Of a stretch of DNA of 64,000 bases, positions 22,182 to 36,347 are shown piece after piece (the first letter of the stretch is position 1; the number at the start of each line of letters is the position of its first letter). The DNA lies in contig JASBNA010000002.1 of assembly GCA_038087015.1 (NCBI GenBank), positions 620,001-684,000 on the forward strand, given 5' to 3'. Source of the stretch: Cerrena zonata. Taxonomy: Eukaryota > Basidiomycota > Agaricomycetes > Polyporales > Cerrenaceae. The notes under the pieces were generated by a model. The model saw only the letters and a program-made list of their open reading frames with translations. It made no database searches and had not been told where the DNA came from. A program made the translations under genes and the position numbers.

Positions 22182-22550
22182 AGATTGGTGACGGCAACAT
22201 AACATCTTGTAATCTTTCTAATTCTCTCATATCCTCGGCATTTATTTTCTTGGACCCCATATTATCATTTAATCATCTTCCTAACTACCTTACTTCATCT
22301 TCATGGGCAAACTCACACATTTATTTCAACTGCTATTAATGCTGTAGATAGTTGGTTCCTGGTAATTTCTGTACATAGAGCTCTTAGCTTCCTCAATAGG
22401 CATTGTGAGTTTGTGTCATAACTGAGGGATATCAAGCATGATCAAGACAAAGGATTGCAGTTGGTGGTACCTGAGAGGAGTCCTTGTTTGTGAAGGAAAG
22501 GAGAATAATGGGTGATGAGAGATGTATGATATTATTCAAGTTCTCAGAGC
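22182..22550. other. Transposon interior between cargo gene and right array
   Basis: Probable 3' untranslated region of the homeodomain-like gene, then unique sequence up to the inner edge of the right inverted repeat. Nothing else recognised. Confidence 0.4.
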
Positions 22551-24240
22551 AGTGATTATAATGGAGCTCAAGTCACTATAACCACTGCTTGAGCAGGGAA
22601 ATAATCATAGAGATTCTGAGAGCAGTGGTTATAGTGGAGTTCAAGCCACTATAACCACTGATTGAGTAGGGAAATAATTATACCTGTGATGAGAGCAGTG
22701 GTTATAATGGATTTCAAGTCACTATAACCACTGGTTGAGCAGACAAATAATTATACCTGTGATGAGAGCAGTGATTATAATGACTTGAACTCCACTATAA
22801 CCACTGGTTGAGCAGAGAAATAATCATAGAAATTTTGAGGGCAGTGGTTATAATGGATTTCAAGTCACTATAACCACTGGTTGAGCAGGGAAATAATTAT
22901 AGAGATTCTGAGAGCAGTGGTTATAATGGAGTTCAAGCCACTATGACCACTGCTTGAGTGAGGGAAATAATTATACCTGTGATGAGAGCAGTGATTATAG
23001 TGGAGCTCAAGTCACTATAACCACTGGTTGAGCAGGGAGATAATTATATCTGTAATGAGAGCAGTGATTATAGTGACTTCAACTTCATTATAACCACTGA
23101 TTGAGCAGGGAAATAATCATAGAAATTTTGAGAGCAGTGGTTATAGTGGAGCTCAAGTCACTATAACCACTGGTTGAGCAGGGAAATAATTATATCTGTG
23201 ATGAGAGCAGTGATTATAGTGACTTGAACTCCATTATAACCACTGGTTGAGCAGAGAAATAATCATAGAAATTTTGAGGGCAGTGGTTATAATGGATTTC
23301 AAGTCACTATAACCACTGGTTGAGCAGGGAAATAATTATAGAGATTCTGAGAGCAGTGGTTATAATGGAGTTCAAGCCACTATGACCACTGCTTGAGTGA
23401 GGGAAATAATTATACCTGTGATGAGAGCAGTGATTATAGTGACTTGAACTCCATTATAACCACTGGTTGAGCAGAGAAATAATCATAGAAATTTTGAGAG
23501 CAGTGGTTATAATGGATTTCAAGTCACTATAACCACTGGTTGAGCAGGGAAATAATTATAGAGATTCTGAGAGCAGTGGTTATAATGGAGTTCAAGCCAC
23601 TATGACCACTGCTTGAGTGAGGGAAATAATTATACCTGTGATGAGAGCAGTGATTATAGTGGAGCTCAAGTCACTATAACCACTGGTTGAGCAGGGAAAT
23701 AATTATATCTGTAATGAGAGCAGTGATTATAGTGACTTCAACTTCATTATAACCACTGATTGAGCAGGGAAATAATCATAGAAATTTTGAGAGCAGTGGT
23801 TATAGTGGAGCTCAAGTCACTATAACCACTGGTTGAGCAGGGAGATAATTATATCTGTAATGAGAGCAGTGATTATAGTGACTTCAACTTCATTATAACC
23901 ACTGATTGAGCAGGGAAATAATCATAGAGGTTCTGAGAGCAGTGGTTATAATGGAGTTCAAGCCACTATAACCACTGATTGAGTAGGGAAATAATTATAC
24001 CTGTGATGAGAGCAGTGGTTATAATGGATTTCAAGTCACTATAACCACTGGTTGAGCAGACAAATAATTATACCTGTGATGAGAGCAGTGATTATAATGA
24101 CTTGAACTCCACTATAACCACTGGTTGAGCAGGGAAATAATCATAGAAATTCTGAGAGCAGTGGTTATAATAGATTTCAAGCCACTATAACCACTGGTTG
24201 AGCAGGGAGATAATTATAGAGAAGGTGAGAGCAGTGGTTA
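22551..24240. repeat. Right subterminal array, ~23 hairpin units of ~73 bp
   Basis: Same unit as the left array in inverted orientation: 38-bp hairpins (CAGTGGTTATA / TATAACCACTG arms) and ~35-bp linkers. About seven units more than the left copy, accounting for the ~510-bp length difference. Higher-order blocks of three units recur, marked by the variant CCACTATGACCACTGCTTG at ~22,941, ~23,378 and ~23,599. Confidence 0.9.
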
Positions 24241-24599
24241 TAGGACTACAGGTTTATGATTGCTGCATGCAGGACAAGAATATCATATATCCAGTGTGAT
24301 CAACCATTATAGTATCAGTACCTGTTCCATAATCTCTGCTTGCTTGTATATATAATATGCTCAGATTGTGCTGGAGACTCAATTATAATGCTATCATAAT
24401 ATAAGCATCCCTCATTATGATGCCCTCTGGTTGTTATAAATACTGCTTGCCAAACCACTATAATACATACCATAATTCCTCTCCATTATATCTACCATTA
24501 TTATGTTTTGTGCACTGTTATATCCAGTATAACAGCTCTGCATAATCTGCAAATGGACCCCTGCACACCTGTACAGGATTATATATAATCCTGTCAGGT
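22551..24599. repeat. Right terminal inverted repeat (~2.05 kb)
   Basis: Reverse complement of the left repeat at both its outer part (24,240-24,599) and its innermost unit, with an internal gain of about seven 73-bp units. The shared order of variant units extends inward several hundred bases from the end. Confidence 0.9.
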
Positions 24600-24605
24600 A
24601 CTAGT
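24600..24605. repeat. Target-site duplication ACTAGT, right copy
   Basis: Directly follows the right transposon end; the partner is at 9860-9865. On the coding strand it is codons ACT AGT of the thioesterase exon; the element then contributes ACC and a TGA stop. Confidence 0.85.
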
Positions 24606-25199
24606 GTTCACCTCTTCGTGAACATCTGGATTTGCAATCGTCCTCGCAGAACGAGCATAAGAATATTGACAATCCTCCGGTTTGGGAACGTTCAAAGGCA
24701 TTGCCCACTGGTAGGTAGGCTGATCGAGTTCGGGTTTCTGGAAAGAACATAACATGACGAAGACAATACGTCCGTTCTGGACTGCTCGAACCGCTCGTGT
24801 TGTATAGGTTCGTCCATCCCGGACTCTGTCCACGTGGTAAAGGATAGGGATTGCCGGAGATGCGCTAAGCAGGAAGTAACACTGTAATATGGTTCTCAGA
24901 ATAGATGTTGAGAAGTGCACACAGGTGGTGACATACGTGCATAGACTGATCGACGTCGGTTATGAGTTCAAATCTCGAATGCAGGATGGCCTCAAACTCA
25001 CATGGAGTCCATACGCAGCATCTACACATCCTGTTGCAGATACCAGAGCCTGAGATATGACCTGACCTCCAAAGACCCCTCTGGCACGGAAAGGTATCCA
25101 TAGTGACTTTGAGCGGAACAAGTTGGTGTCCAACTTCTCTACCTCAATAGCAGTTGAGATGTTCCTGGACTCGACTTGGTAGCTCGGAGCCTCAGCCAT
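24606..25199 (-). pseudogene. Acyl-CoA thioesterase (TesB type), 5' part, cut by transposon
   Basis: ATG at 25199 opens exon 1 (25,002-25,199, 66 codons), with FRSKSLWIPFRARGVFGGQ, the usual TesB start in which F/L...RGVFGGQV is diagnostic. Exon 2 is only 9 nt (24,937-24,945, Ser-Met-His), and exon 3 starts at 24881 with CYFLLSASPAIPILYHVDR and VRDGRTYTTRAVRAVQ. Introns are 24,946-25,001 and 24,882-24,936. HSMHCYF across the microexon matches the HSLHCYF of TesB proteins. Exon 3 runs 92 codons to the duplication, then into the element, where a stop follows within two codons. Without the element the frame continues exactly at 9859. As assembled, only the first hotdog domain could be made. Confidence 0.92.
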
Positions 25200-25450
25200 G
25201 ACAGCAGCGAGAGAAATAGGGAATTAGGAGATAGTGAGTAGCACGAAAGGGCCTGCGGGAACCACGGCTTTTGAGCATCATCGAGGACGCTGAAAGCAGC
25301 ACAAGATTACCGGTGGAGGTTGTGAGAAGCGCTCGATGATCGAATGAGGACACCGATTGAAATCACAGGCTTATGCCCAGAAGGTGCAAATATTAGGGTG
25401 TAGGATACAGAACGTCGTAGATAGTATGTACATGCATGTCATTAAATAAG

Positions 25451-26560
25451 CTAGAATTCCTCGATCTCTATTGTGAAACCACATTCATGGCAGATTTGTT
25501 TGCTCATCCCATCCGCACCTTTCTTCGTGGCTCCGAACACATGTTTATGTTCTGCGTCCTTCCGTCTTTGCCACACGGTCTCACGAGTCTTTCTTCTCAG
25601 TTCTCGTAAACCTTGCTCGAATTTCTTGTTTTTCTTTTTCTTCTTTTCTTCCATCCGCTTCTCCCATTCGACGTCCAAGGCTTCTGCTGATCCCCATTTC
25701 TTCCAAGCAAACTCCTCGACTTGGTATCGTAGAAACAACATCATATTAGCAAACGTTGATTTGTGTGGGTTTGCTTTTAGCAAATGTGGCATTACTTCCT
25801 GGTCTCGGAGTTCGGCTAATGGTAGGGTCAGTAGCCGGTTGGGTGTATAATTCCGGGTTACTCACCGTCGGTCAATAGATAGTCTTCTTTGCATTCGGTC
25901 TTAGTAAGAAGACTATACTTCTCTGGTTTCTCGTTCTTGCATTTATTGCAGACCACACACCGAAATACTTTCCGATATGTGTGGTCAATTTCGATGGTAC
26001 CACATTCTTCACATTTAGGATTCTTATCCATGTCAAGGTAAATGGCTGTCCAGGTAGTTTAATGTGCATTCCACCGAGACATTTGGTAAGAAACGTACGA
26101 GGTTCGAGGTTCTGGACAGCACGCTGCCGTTCCCTTTCCTTCTCCTTCCGTCGGAGTTCTTCATCTACCTCCTTCCCGTCCTCAACCAAGAAACCACCCT
26201 TGGTGTTGACCATCTTTGAAAGATCATATTCAAAATAGGTACCCAAGCGAGAGTCGCGCTTGAGCTTAGACTGAGACCTAGGGGCGGTAGGAGAGCCAGA
26301 AGTCGCAGAAACAACTTGCAGAGGACGTTTGTTGTTTCCGTTCACAGCAGAAGAGCTAGACGAAGTAGCCTCTCGTTCTCGTTGCTTAGCCTTAGCTAGA
26401 AGTTAAGATAGTATCAAGCTGTCGGAATGAGTCTAGTGATAGACTCACCTCTCAGTCGATTGATCTCTATTCGCTTGACTTGCTCAGGAGTCAGGTCAAG
26501 ATTCTGGCGTGGTCGAGGTGGTGGTGTCATGGGTCGGGTACTTGGACCTGCTTCGGACAT
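25451..26560 (-). CDS. RAD14: DNA repair protein XPA / Rad14
   Basis: Damage-verification protein of nucleotide excision repair, acting with TFIIH, RPA and ERCC1/Rad10 in the nucleus. ATG at 26560 ([19 protein letters not shown]); short introns lie near 26,400-26,447, 26,037-26,097 and 25,820-25,866; stop at 25451-25453. After a disordered basic N-terminus comes the zinc module NPKCEECG ... FRCVVCNKC, with four plausible Zn ligands. The XPA core follows: [18 protein letters not shown], then [38 protein letters not shown] and a Lys/Glu-rich helix. [20 protein letters not shown] is highly diagnostic of this family. The C-terminal extension ends [12 protein letters not shown] with a further Cys pair (C, HEC). 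Confidence 0.95.
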
Positions 26561-29976
<3,416 letters not shown>

Positions 29977-30319
29977 ATGAAGCGAATATGTAATAATGCG
30001 ATGTTGTAAAATGACTAGTCTGACCTTTGTTTTTGTACCGATCATAACGTGGCCGTTTTAAATCGGAATCTATTAATTGTTTTATGAATTACAAGTAGTA
30101 AGTTACAAAAACAAAAAGTTGGCTTGATGCATGTAAGGTAAAGCATAATCATAGAACCTCAGTGGTTCTGTATATCGCTACAGAAAGGCATTGCTGAGGC
30201 AAGTTGAGTTATAGGTACAAGGGCTGACGGAAGTTAAGATCGAGCAAGCTCATAGTATGAGTTTGTCACAAAAAGAAATTATGATATTACACAGGTGAAA
30301 ATGGATGATAGTATAGTAT
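29977..30319. other. Intergenic between convergent genes
   Basis: AT-rich sequence between the peroxidase stop and the acyltransferase stop. It should carry the 3' untranslated ends of both. No other feature seen. Confidence 0.5.
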
Positions 30320-32174
30320 CTACAGCTTCAATGATCGTAACACTCTGAGAACATACAGCATCTTGTTCACAACCGTTCCACGCTTCGTCTTCGTTGTAGG
30401 TACAGTCGTCTTGTCAGCACCAATATCAGATCCATTCATGATCCGTTTCATGTCCTCCTCGAATAATTCAAATAGCCTATCCTTGAGTTCATTTTTTACC
30501 CTGAAGGCAACCACGGTGCTCCCTTCATTACTTTCCCAAGTACCATCTTCCTTCTTGACGGGGTTAACCGGGAAAATGCGGAACATCCTCTCCCAAGAAA
30601 CATCCGTGTAGTATTGGCTTTTCCCTTCAAAACCGAAATGGGCTGCCCGGCCAATATTATCTTTCGCAAGCCCGTTGATGAGAACGACGTCCTCCGCGGG
30701 ATAAATGTGAAATTGACCGGTTCGAAGGGCCCCCTCTTGAGCAGCACCGTTAAGTGTAAGGTAGGTCTCGAGAAACTCGGTCGTCCGTGCGTTATTAACA
30801 CCTTGACGAATCGCACGAGCAAGGTCTGGGAGTGTGTCGGAGGAGGAAATATCGAATGAGGGGAGGTAGACACAATTTCCTGCATTCTTCGGATGCCTCC
30901 AAAGAGCGTTTGTGTCTTCAGTTTGGGTTCGATACTGTGGATCAAAGGCGTTAGCCCAACATATTTGAAAACGGGCGACTAGGTCAAAATGAGGAACGCA
31001 CGTTCATCATGTACATGACACTCCGAACTGGAGAGTTATAACATCTACGCTGTAAGCTAATGAGATGTGCCGACAGCGCATCTTGCCTCGTCAGGTCTGA
31101 GGAGACTGATTGGCGTTGCTTCTCTTTTAACCTGGGACTCGAAGCCTGAGCCAAGACTAATAACCGATCCTGTTGCTCTTTCGTGAAAGTAAGATCCACC
31201 ATGCAAGCCGACATAGCCTCGGCAGTATACTTCGCAATGACATCTGCCATAGGATACGACTTGACGACATGGGGTGCATACTGTTTGTATAGTTCATCGC
31301 CTTCTGGTCCCTGTGGAGGCTGTGGCCAAGAGCGTTTGTGAAATGTAGGTGCATCTGGCGGCGCGAGATCCTGATAATATTGGGAAAGTGTTGTCATGAA
31401 TAATTTCAGTGTGGTGGCGTCCCCTGACAAGACAAGGTAATTAGCAAAAAATGTCAGATCTAACGTTAACATCAGACCGTACCGAGAATATGGTTCCATG
31501 AGATGCCAATGACAGTTTCCCCAGTCTTTGAAAGTTTGGTGAGCTTGAACGTAATGAGAGGGACATCCTGGCCCGTGACAGCGCCCTCAAGAGAGACGGG
31601 AGTGATAAACGGCAGTAGATCCTCTGATTTCTGTAACACGCTACCGCGCAGGTTCGATGATAACACCTCGTCTCGATCATGTTCGTCTACTATCTCTATA
31701 GAGACGGGCGAGTTGGTAAGAACGATCTGTAGTTGTAATAATAGTAAAGTCCGATTCAAGTAAGACTCAGATCTCTATACCTCGATTATGAACACTTGCC
31801 TTCCACCCTTGTTCATCATGCTTCAGTCTCCCAGCAGCATGGGGAAAATTTGCCAATGTTTTTGACAAGGCTGACTGGAACTTGTCGGTGATGATGTCAC
31901 TAGGAACGACATGGCAGATGTTGAGCTAAAATAGCGTAAATATTCGTTTAAACAGTTTCTTGGGAGTAGACGTTGTACATACCTGGAGCTGCAAGAAGAG
32001 CTCGTTGCCGTCCGGGAATTGCAGAGCTTCTTGATCACTAAGAACGGTGGGAAGTTCTGGGGTAACGGACATAGCTAAAGGCATGCTCAAGGGATAGGAG
32101 GCGATTGAGGTATTAGGGTCCCTGCCACGTCCATGGTCCTGAACGCTGTTAAATATCACACAGCGGAGGCCGTG
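30320..32174 (-). CDS. HxxxD-type acyltransferase (transferase family PF02458-like)
   Basis: Predicted CoA-dependent acyltransferase of the BAHD/trichothecene-acetyltransferase type. Spliced exons contain SALSKTLANFPHAAGRL near the N-terminus, SWNHILGDATTLK with the active-site HxxxD (HILGD, reformed across an intron near 31,485-31,425), and RQDALSAHLISLQRR. NGLAKDNIGRAAHFGFEG follows, and a C-terminal TDVSWERMFRIFP near where such enzymes carry DFGWG; that exact motif is absent. The stop is near 30320. The start is unresolved. The first supported exon begins after a splice acceptor at 32174 and has no ATG until 32084, so the start is either there or in an upstream exon I could not find. Substrate unknown. 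Confidence 0.75.
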
Positions 32175-33562
32175 CTAGAAATAATGACATCAGCTAATGC
32201 AAAGTAAGATTGTGCTTGACATTTGGTTATGGAGTTCTTGGAACTCTTGCTTTTGTCGGGTCGTGATGAAAAATGTTAAACTTGGAACCAGATGGGCGAA
32301 TCGCCTGGTAAATCATTCTGTAATGATATGTTGCTGGAGGTCCATCAAAGCCGAGACGGGAAGAGAAATGGAAGCATCATCTTAGAGAAGCCAGAAACGA
32401 GAACTATACTTGGATAGCAAGAAGGCGATGTCAGAAACAGTGATGTACAGGGGAAGAAAGAAACTAACCATTTGGATATGTACGAATTTCAGACATAATC
32501 AGGCCCGAAGTTTAATCGTTGCAATTACTGGAATTTGTATTATTTGAGATATGCATCGGTACCACAGCCCACACGAAGAGTCCAGACTCTGTAGGTAGTA
32601 CTGTCATATTCCATGTACCAATGGAGAGGAAGAGACCCCACAAGAAGGTACAGCGTTCTAACATGTCCTTGCCAATGCATTACAAGAATAAGTCATCAAC
32701 AAGTAAGGTGACTTTCGGGACGACAATGATTGACGCACGCTTTCCCGGAATAACGAAGTGGTAGAACATGCCGTTACACTATTCCGAATCCATATAGATC
32801 TTAAAGCAGTAGCCTCTGGAAGGCGCCAAACTCCACGTCAATCCGAGCCATTCGGGATTAGGTTCATTGTAACGGATTGTAGACATAATCTGCAGCAGTT
32901 TCCGAATATGTCTTAGTGATGGCGCCAGTAATGCATTGGTTCGCTCCGTTCCGAAGCTAGGTACTTTGATCCTACTTCGGTCGGAGAGTTTCGAAGGTCA
33001 TTTATAAGGGTAAATCAAGCCGTATAGACATTGAGAGCAGATGGAGTTGAACGCCAAATCAAAAGTTTCCAAAAAGAGCTTTAGAATGGGTACCGGAGTT
33101 AGCTTCAGTATAAAAGCTGAGACGAAGTAGAAGCAGACGCTTGTTTTTTGATGTCGGATTATCCAGAGCCCGGAGACTATGGTTGATAAGTGCTTCTTGT
33201 GTTTCGTGACATGGCGAATTCCCGAGAACCAATGGGGAAGTATTCTAACTTGACAGACCCAGGATCATGATATGACAAGGTCTGGGTATGAGTGAGTAAT
33301 GTTGCGGAATAAGTCCTAGATGGTTCGAGAAAATTGGCAGTCATCAGTCAGCTCCGAGTCGTCAGTCCCGTCATGGGAGTCCAAGCTGTACACCACAATC
33401 AGACGAAAGTAGATTGCACGGCACGACGGTGACACGATAAGCAAGCATGTGTATTCACGATCATACAAGTGTGTTTTTTCGGGACTCAGTTCGTCAAACC
33501 TCCCATCGGCAAGAAGAAACTTCAGATATGGGCGTTCTTTAAGAGCCTAGTGAGTGACCCTC
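32175..33562. other. Intergenic region with a decayed duplicate
   Basis: No intact gene. The frame at 32,519-32,764 has no recognised domain. At ~33,280-33,420 the sequence resembles 34,640-34,760 (for example a shared TTGCGGAATAAGTCCTA), a broken second copy of the 5' end of the neighbouring minus-strand gene. The acyltransferase's first exon may also lie here. Confidence 0.45.
33280..33420 (-). pseudogene. Degenerate duplicate of the 5' exon of the gene at 34,833
   Basis: About 140 bp align by eye with 34,640-34,760, sharing TTGCGGAATAAGTCCTA, GTCAGTCCCGTCA and CTGTACACCACA in the same order and orientation, with substitutions and small indels between. The matching coding phrase DGTDELTANLLDSLGLIPQY is broken here by a stop. 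No further exons of this copy were found. Confidence 0.6.
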
Positions 33563-34833
33563 CTAGAGAAGCGGCTGTTCGGTCGCATTAGCAAGAATAA
33601 CTATTTCTGGGGAGGGTGCATACCCGAGTAGCTCAGGAGAAGGATTCGGAGTCAGTCGTCCAAGTCGCCGAAAGAAAGGATTATATGGAATCGCTCTCGG
33701 TGTGTACTCTTGACCCATTCGTCTCCTACATGAAAATAAGAATTAGCGAAGGATAAAACATGCGGGTGTACGTACATCTGTTCCACCTTGATTATAATCC
33801 TCTCCATAGCTCCATCCTCGAAAGTCGTAGTCCGTTCCCACAAGACAAGAAATGACGTTTCAGATAAGGCCTATTCTCTTTTTTTAACTTCTTCCGGGAC
33901 ACGCACGCAAGCAGGGATGAGTTCTCCAGTTTTTGCAGTGCAAACGCCCTTATCAGATACGGTATGAAGAGACAGGTCTGCTTGGCAGATGAGGAGACGG
34001 TTATAGAGCCTCCGGTGTGTAAATGGGCTGGGAAGTCCATGGACAGTGTCGATAATGGCATCATAGAAAGCCGGCACCATGGGGAACCTGACTGGCTTGA
34101 ACGCATTATCAAGGGAATTAGAATTTGTGACGCTCCGGGAAGGTACCCGAATGTCGAAGTGTAATAGGGAAGCTGGAAGAACTAGAATGCTAGGAGGAAG
34201 ATGGTTTTCAGGAGGACCCTTATGGTGAAGTAGGATGGATGGTGTATTTTGAAATGCATAGGGACGTTCTACGTTCCATCCCCTATAGTCTTTCCAAAGC
34301 TCGTCCTGAGGGTTGTCAACCGCCCAATATGAAAAGTTGTCGCACATGACCCTCGTAGCAGCAGCAACGTCTCCATCCGGTACGAGAAGTTGTTGGTCAA
34401 TAAGCCAAACGGGCACCCGATAGATACATGCCAAGGCATATTCGTCTCAAAAAACACGGAGATCCAAGTCGAAACAGTCCTCTTTTGCAGTATAGATTTG
34501 AGTTTAGATGTTCTGGAGTGGCTTGGGGCCTCTTCTACGCTGTAATCCGGCAAAATTTCCCCGGCCGGGGGGCTCTGTCACAGGTCGCCTCAGTGCTACC
34601 TGTTTTATATCCTGGCTCTGGGCGGTAGTACAACAAAGTCTGGGGATGGCTGAGTCATATTGCGGAATAAGTCCTAATGAGTCGAGAAGGTTGGCAGTCA
34701 GTTCGTCAGTCCCGTCAAGCTTAAGGAGTTCAGACTGTACACCACACGGACCTATAGAGAAACACGCGGGGTGCGATTTTCCTTGATTTTCCTGGAAATT
34801 GATGGAAAGTTCACGTGGGTCGTGTGACGTCAT
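33563..34833 (-). pseudogene. Unknown fungal gene with three in-frame stops, probable pseudogene
   Basis: From ATG at 34833 (MTSHDPRELS) one frame stays protein-like for ~1.2 kb: DGTDELTANLLDSLGLIPQY, EYALACIYRVPVWLIDQQLL, NFSYWAVDNPQDELWKDY, ADLSLHTVSDKGVCTAKTG and SFLVLWERTTTFEDGAMERI. After a good intron (33,730-33,780), it reads RRMGQEYTPRAIPYNPFFRR and stops at 33563-33565. The frame is interrupted by TAA (34,504), TGA (~34,456) and TAG (33,871). Introns might remove them, but a 36-nt intron (GTGCGT...ATAG) would be needed at the last and no good acceptor exists for the first two. I recognise no family. Its 5' end is duplicated at 33,280-33,420. Confidence 0.55.
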
Positions 34834-35066
34834 GCTAGCGGCAGTTGGTACTCCAGGCTTTGGGTAGACTTTCCGTCACAGGCTGGCGCAACTTGGACTC
34901 GAAAAAGGTAAAGGACCATCTCAACACCGAACATTGGCTGGAGCCGCTACAATCCATGGCACAGAGTGGATACGCAGTGGATGCATGAACACGTTATAGT
35001 GCGCACAAGCTGTCTTTCCTCTTATTTTTCTTGCTAAACAGTCCCATATCACCTGCAAACTCGACT

Positions 35067-36005
35067 ATGAACATGGCTAGTATCGCCCTCGCTCGTGTTT
35101 ATCAACAATCGTTTGAACACCGTCCTTACTGGACTCTGGCAGTCACCAACGGTGCACTGAACGCGTTAGGAGATTCGGTTGCGCAGTGGAGTGAGACTTG
35201 CCATTGGGTGGGTACAGCATTAATACCGCATTCCGGTCGATTTCCTACATATAACATCACTTTGTGCTTGCAGCTCACGCCTTCAAAACCACATGAAGAG
35301 CAACAGAAGTATGATATTCCGCGAACCTTGCGATTTTTCGCGTTTGGTTTCGGCATGGGTAGGTACACGTAGCTTATTTTGGAACAACAAACTTAATCTT
35401 TGCTTGTACGTCAGGTCCGGTGATTGGTCGATGGAACTTCTTCCTTGAACGCAACTTCCCTCTCAGGCCACAGAATGGTTCTAATAGAGTTAGTGCCAGA
35501 GCCTTGGCCAAACGAGTTGGTGCAGACCAACTGCTTATGTACGTCCTATTGGTCTTCTCTACAAGTACCTTATTCTTATACCTCTTATTAGGGCCCCTCT
35601 CGGTGTACGTTTTCCGATTCCACTCATCTATATATAATGCATAATAATATTTCATGCATATAGCTCTGCGCCTTTCTTGGTTCCATGTCCATCATGGAAG
35701 GTCGCGATACGGCTCACATGAAACAAAAGTTCAAGGACCTTTACCTTCCCCTGATCTCTACCAACTGGCAAGTCTGGCCTATGGCGCAGGTGCGTTGACA
35801 TATTCTTATTTAAATAAGGTGGATGTCGACTGACAACACTTCTTTTTCGTAGTTGATTAACTTCCGGTATATGCCTCTCCCTTACCGAGTGCCTTTCCAA
35901 TCTACCTGCGGCGTCTTCTGGACCTTGTACCTCTCCATGGCCAACTCTCGGGAAGAAAAGAAGCAAGAACATTTAGACCGTATGCGTCGTACCACCGCTC
36001 AATAA
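35067..36005 (+). CDS. Mpv17/PMP22 family membrane protein
   Basis: Small multi-span protein of the inner mitochondrial or peroxisomal membrane (relatives: yeast Sym1, animal MPV17 and PXMP2), thought to form a channel. ATG at 35067 (MNMASIALARVYQQS). It is spliced over about five introns, including a very short exon encoding Ala-Pro-Leu-Gly near 35,593; stop at 36003-36005. Diagnostic parts are TNGALNALGDSVAQ, FAFGFGMGPVIGRWNFFLER, SMSIMEGRD, LISTNWQVWPMAQLINFRYM and a hydrophobic VFWTLYLSM. The W-x-V-WP-x-Q-x-INF-x-x-xP block is the family signature. It is divergent from the pseudogene at 34,833, 233 bp apart. The first donor (after Trp in ETCHW) is assigned by frame and is the least certain join. 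Confidence 0.9.
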
Positions 36006-36347
36006 TCAAGCCAATTCTCGCAATAACCTCAGAGGTTTGGCCATCATATCTTTATTCATCGGATTCTTATAGCATATAGACTCACCCTTCATCTCGAACT
36101 TAAACCCCACAAGGTTCAACCCCTCGACTTGTAGCATTAGTTTCGTATAATAGATCTCGAAAGACTCAGTCTTTCAAACCCCTACTCTAAATACCTGAGG
36201 GACTTTGGCGTACTATACATATATGTTGTTATTATACTTTTCTTGCTGCTACTACTGGTCTAACTGTCTGTCGGTTGTATATAGAGAATGAACTATACAC
36301 GCATTGCAATATATATGAATGTGATGCACGGCGACAAAGACTATGTA

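Larger units (their letters stand above)
9866..24599. mobile_element. 14.7-kb KDZ-family DNA transposon in a thioesterase exon
   Basis: The element starts ACCTGACAGG and ends with its complement CCTGTCAGGT. It has inverted repeats of ~1,537 bp (left) and ~2,049 bp (right) and is flanked by ACTAGT. It encodes a KDZ (Kyakuja-Dileera-Zisupton) transposase at 11,507-15,297, an RNase H1-N-like protein at 17,884-19,114 and a homeodomain-like protein at 19,257-22,181. Each extreme end is itself a ~33-bp imperfect palindrome around AGGATTATATATAATCCT. Near-identical outer ends, conserved catalytic residues and open accessory genes suggest a structurally complete, possibly active copy. KDZ elements are established in Agaricomycete genomes; the exact boundary and activity here are inference. 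Confidence 0.93.

Noticed and set aside
9866..24599. TET/JBP dioxygenase gene, sometimes linked with KDZ elements
   Set aside because: Looked for in all spliced frames; neither cargo gene shows its Fe(II) and 2-oxoglutarate binding motifs.
9866..24599. Helitron or LTR retroelement as the identity of the insertion
   Set aside because: Long inverted repeats, duplicated target site and a KDZ transposase exclude both; no reverse transcriptase or Rep/helicase seen.
34269..34553. Separate 94-codon frame with SKLKSILQKRTVSTWI
   Set aside because: A shifted frame of the pseudogene region; the frame shared by its flanking parts gives a better continuous protein.
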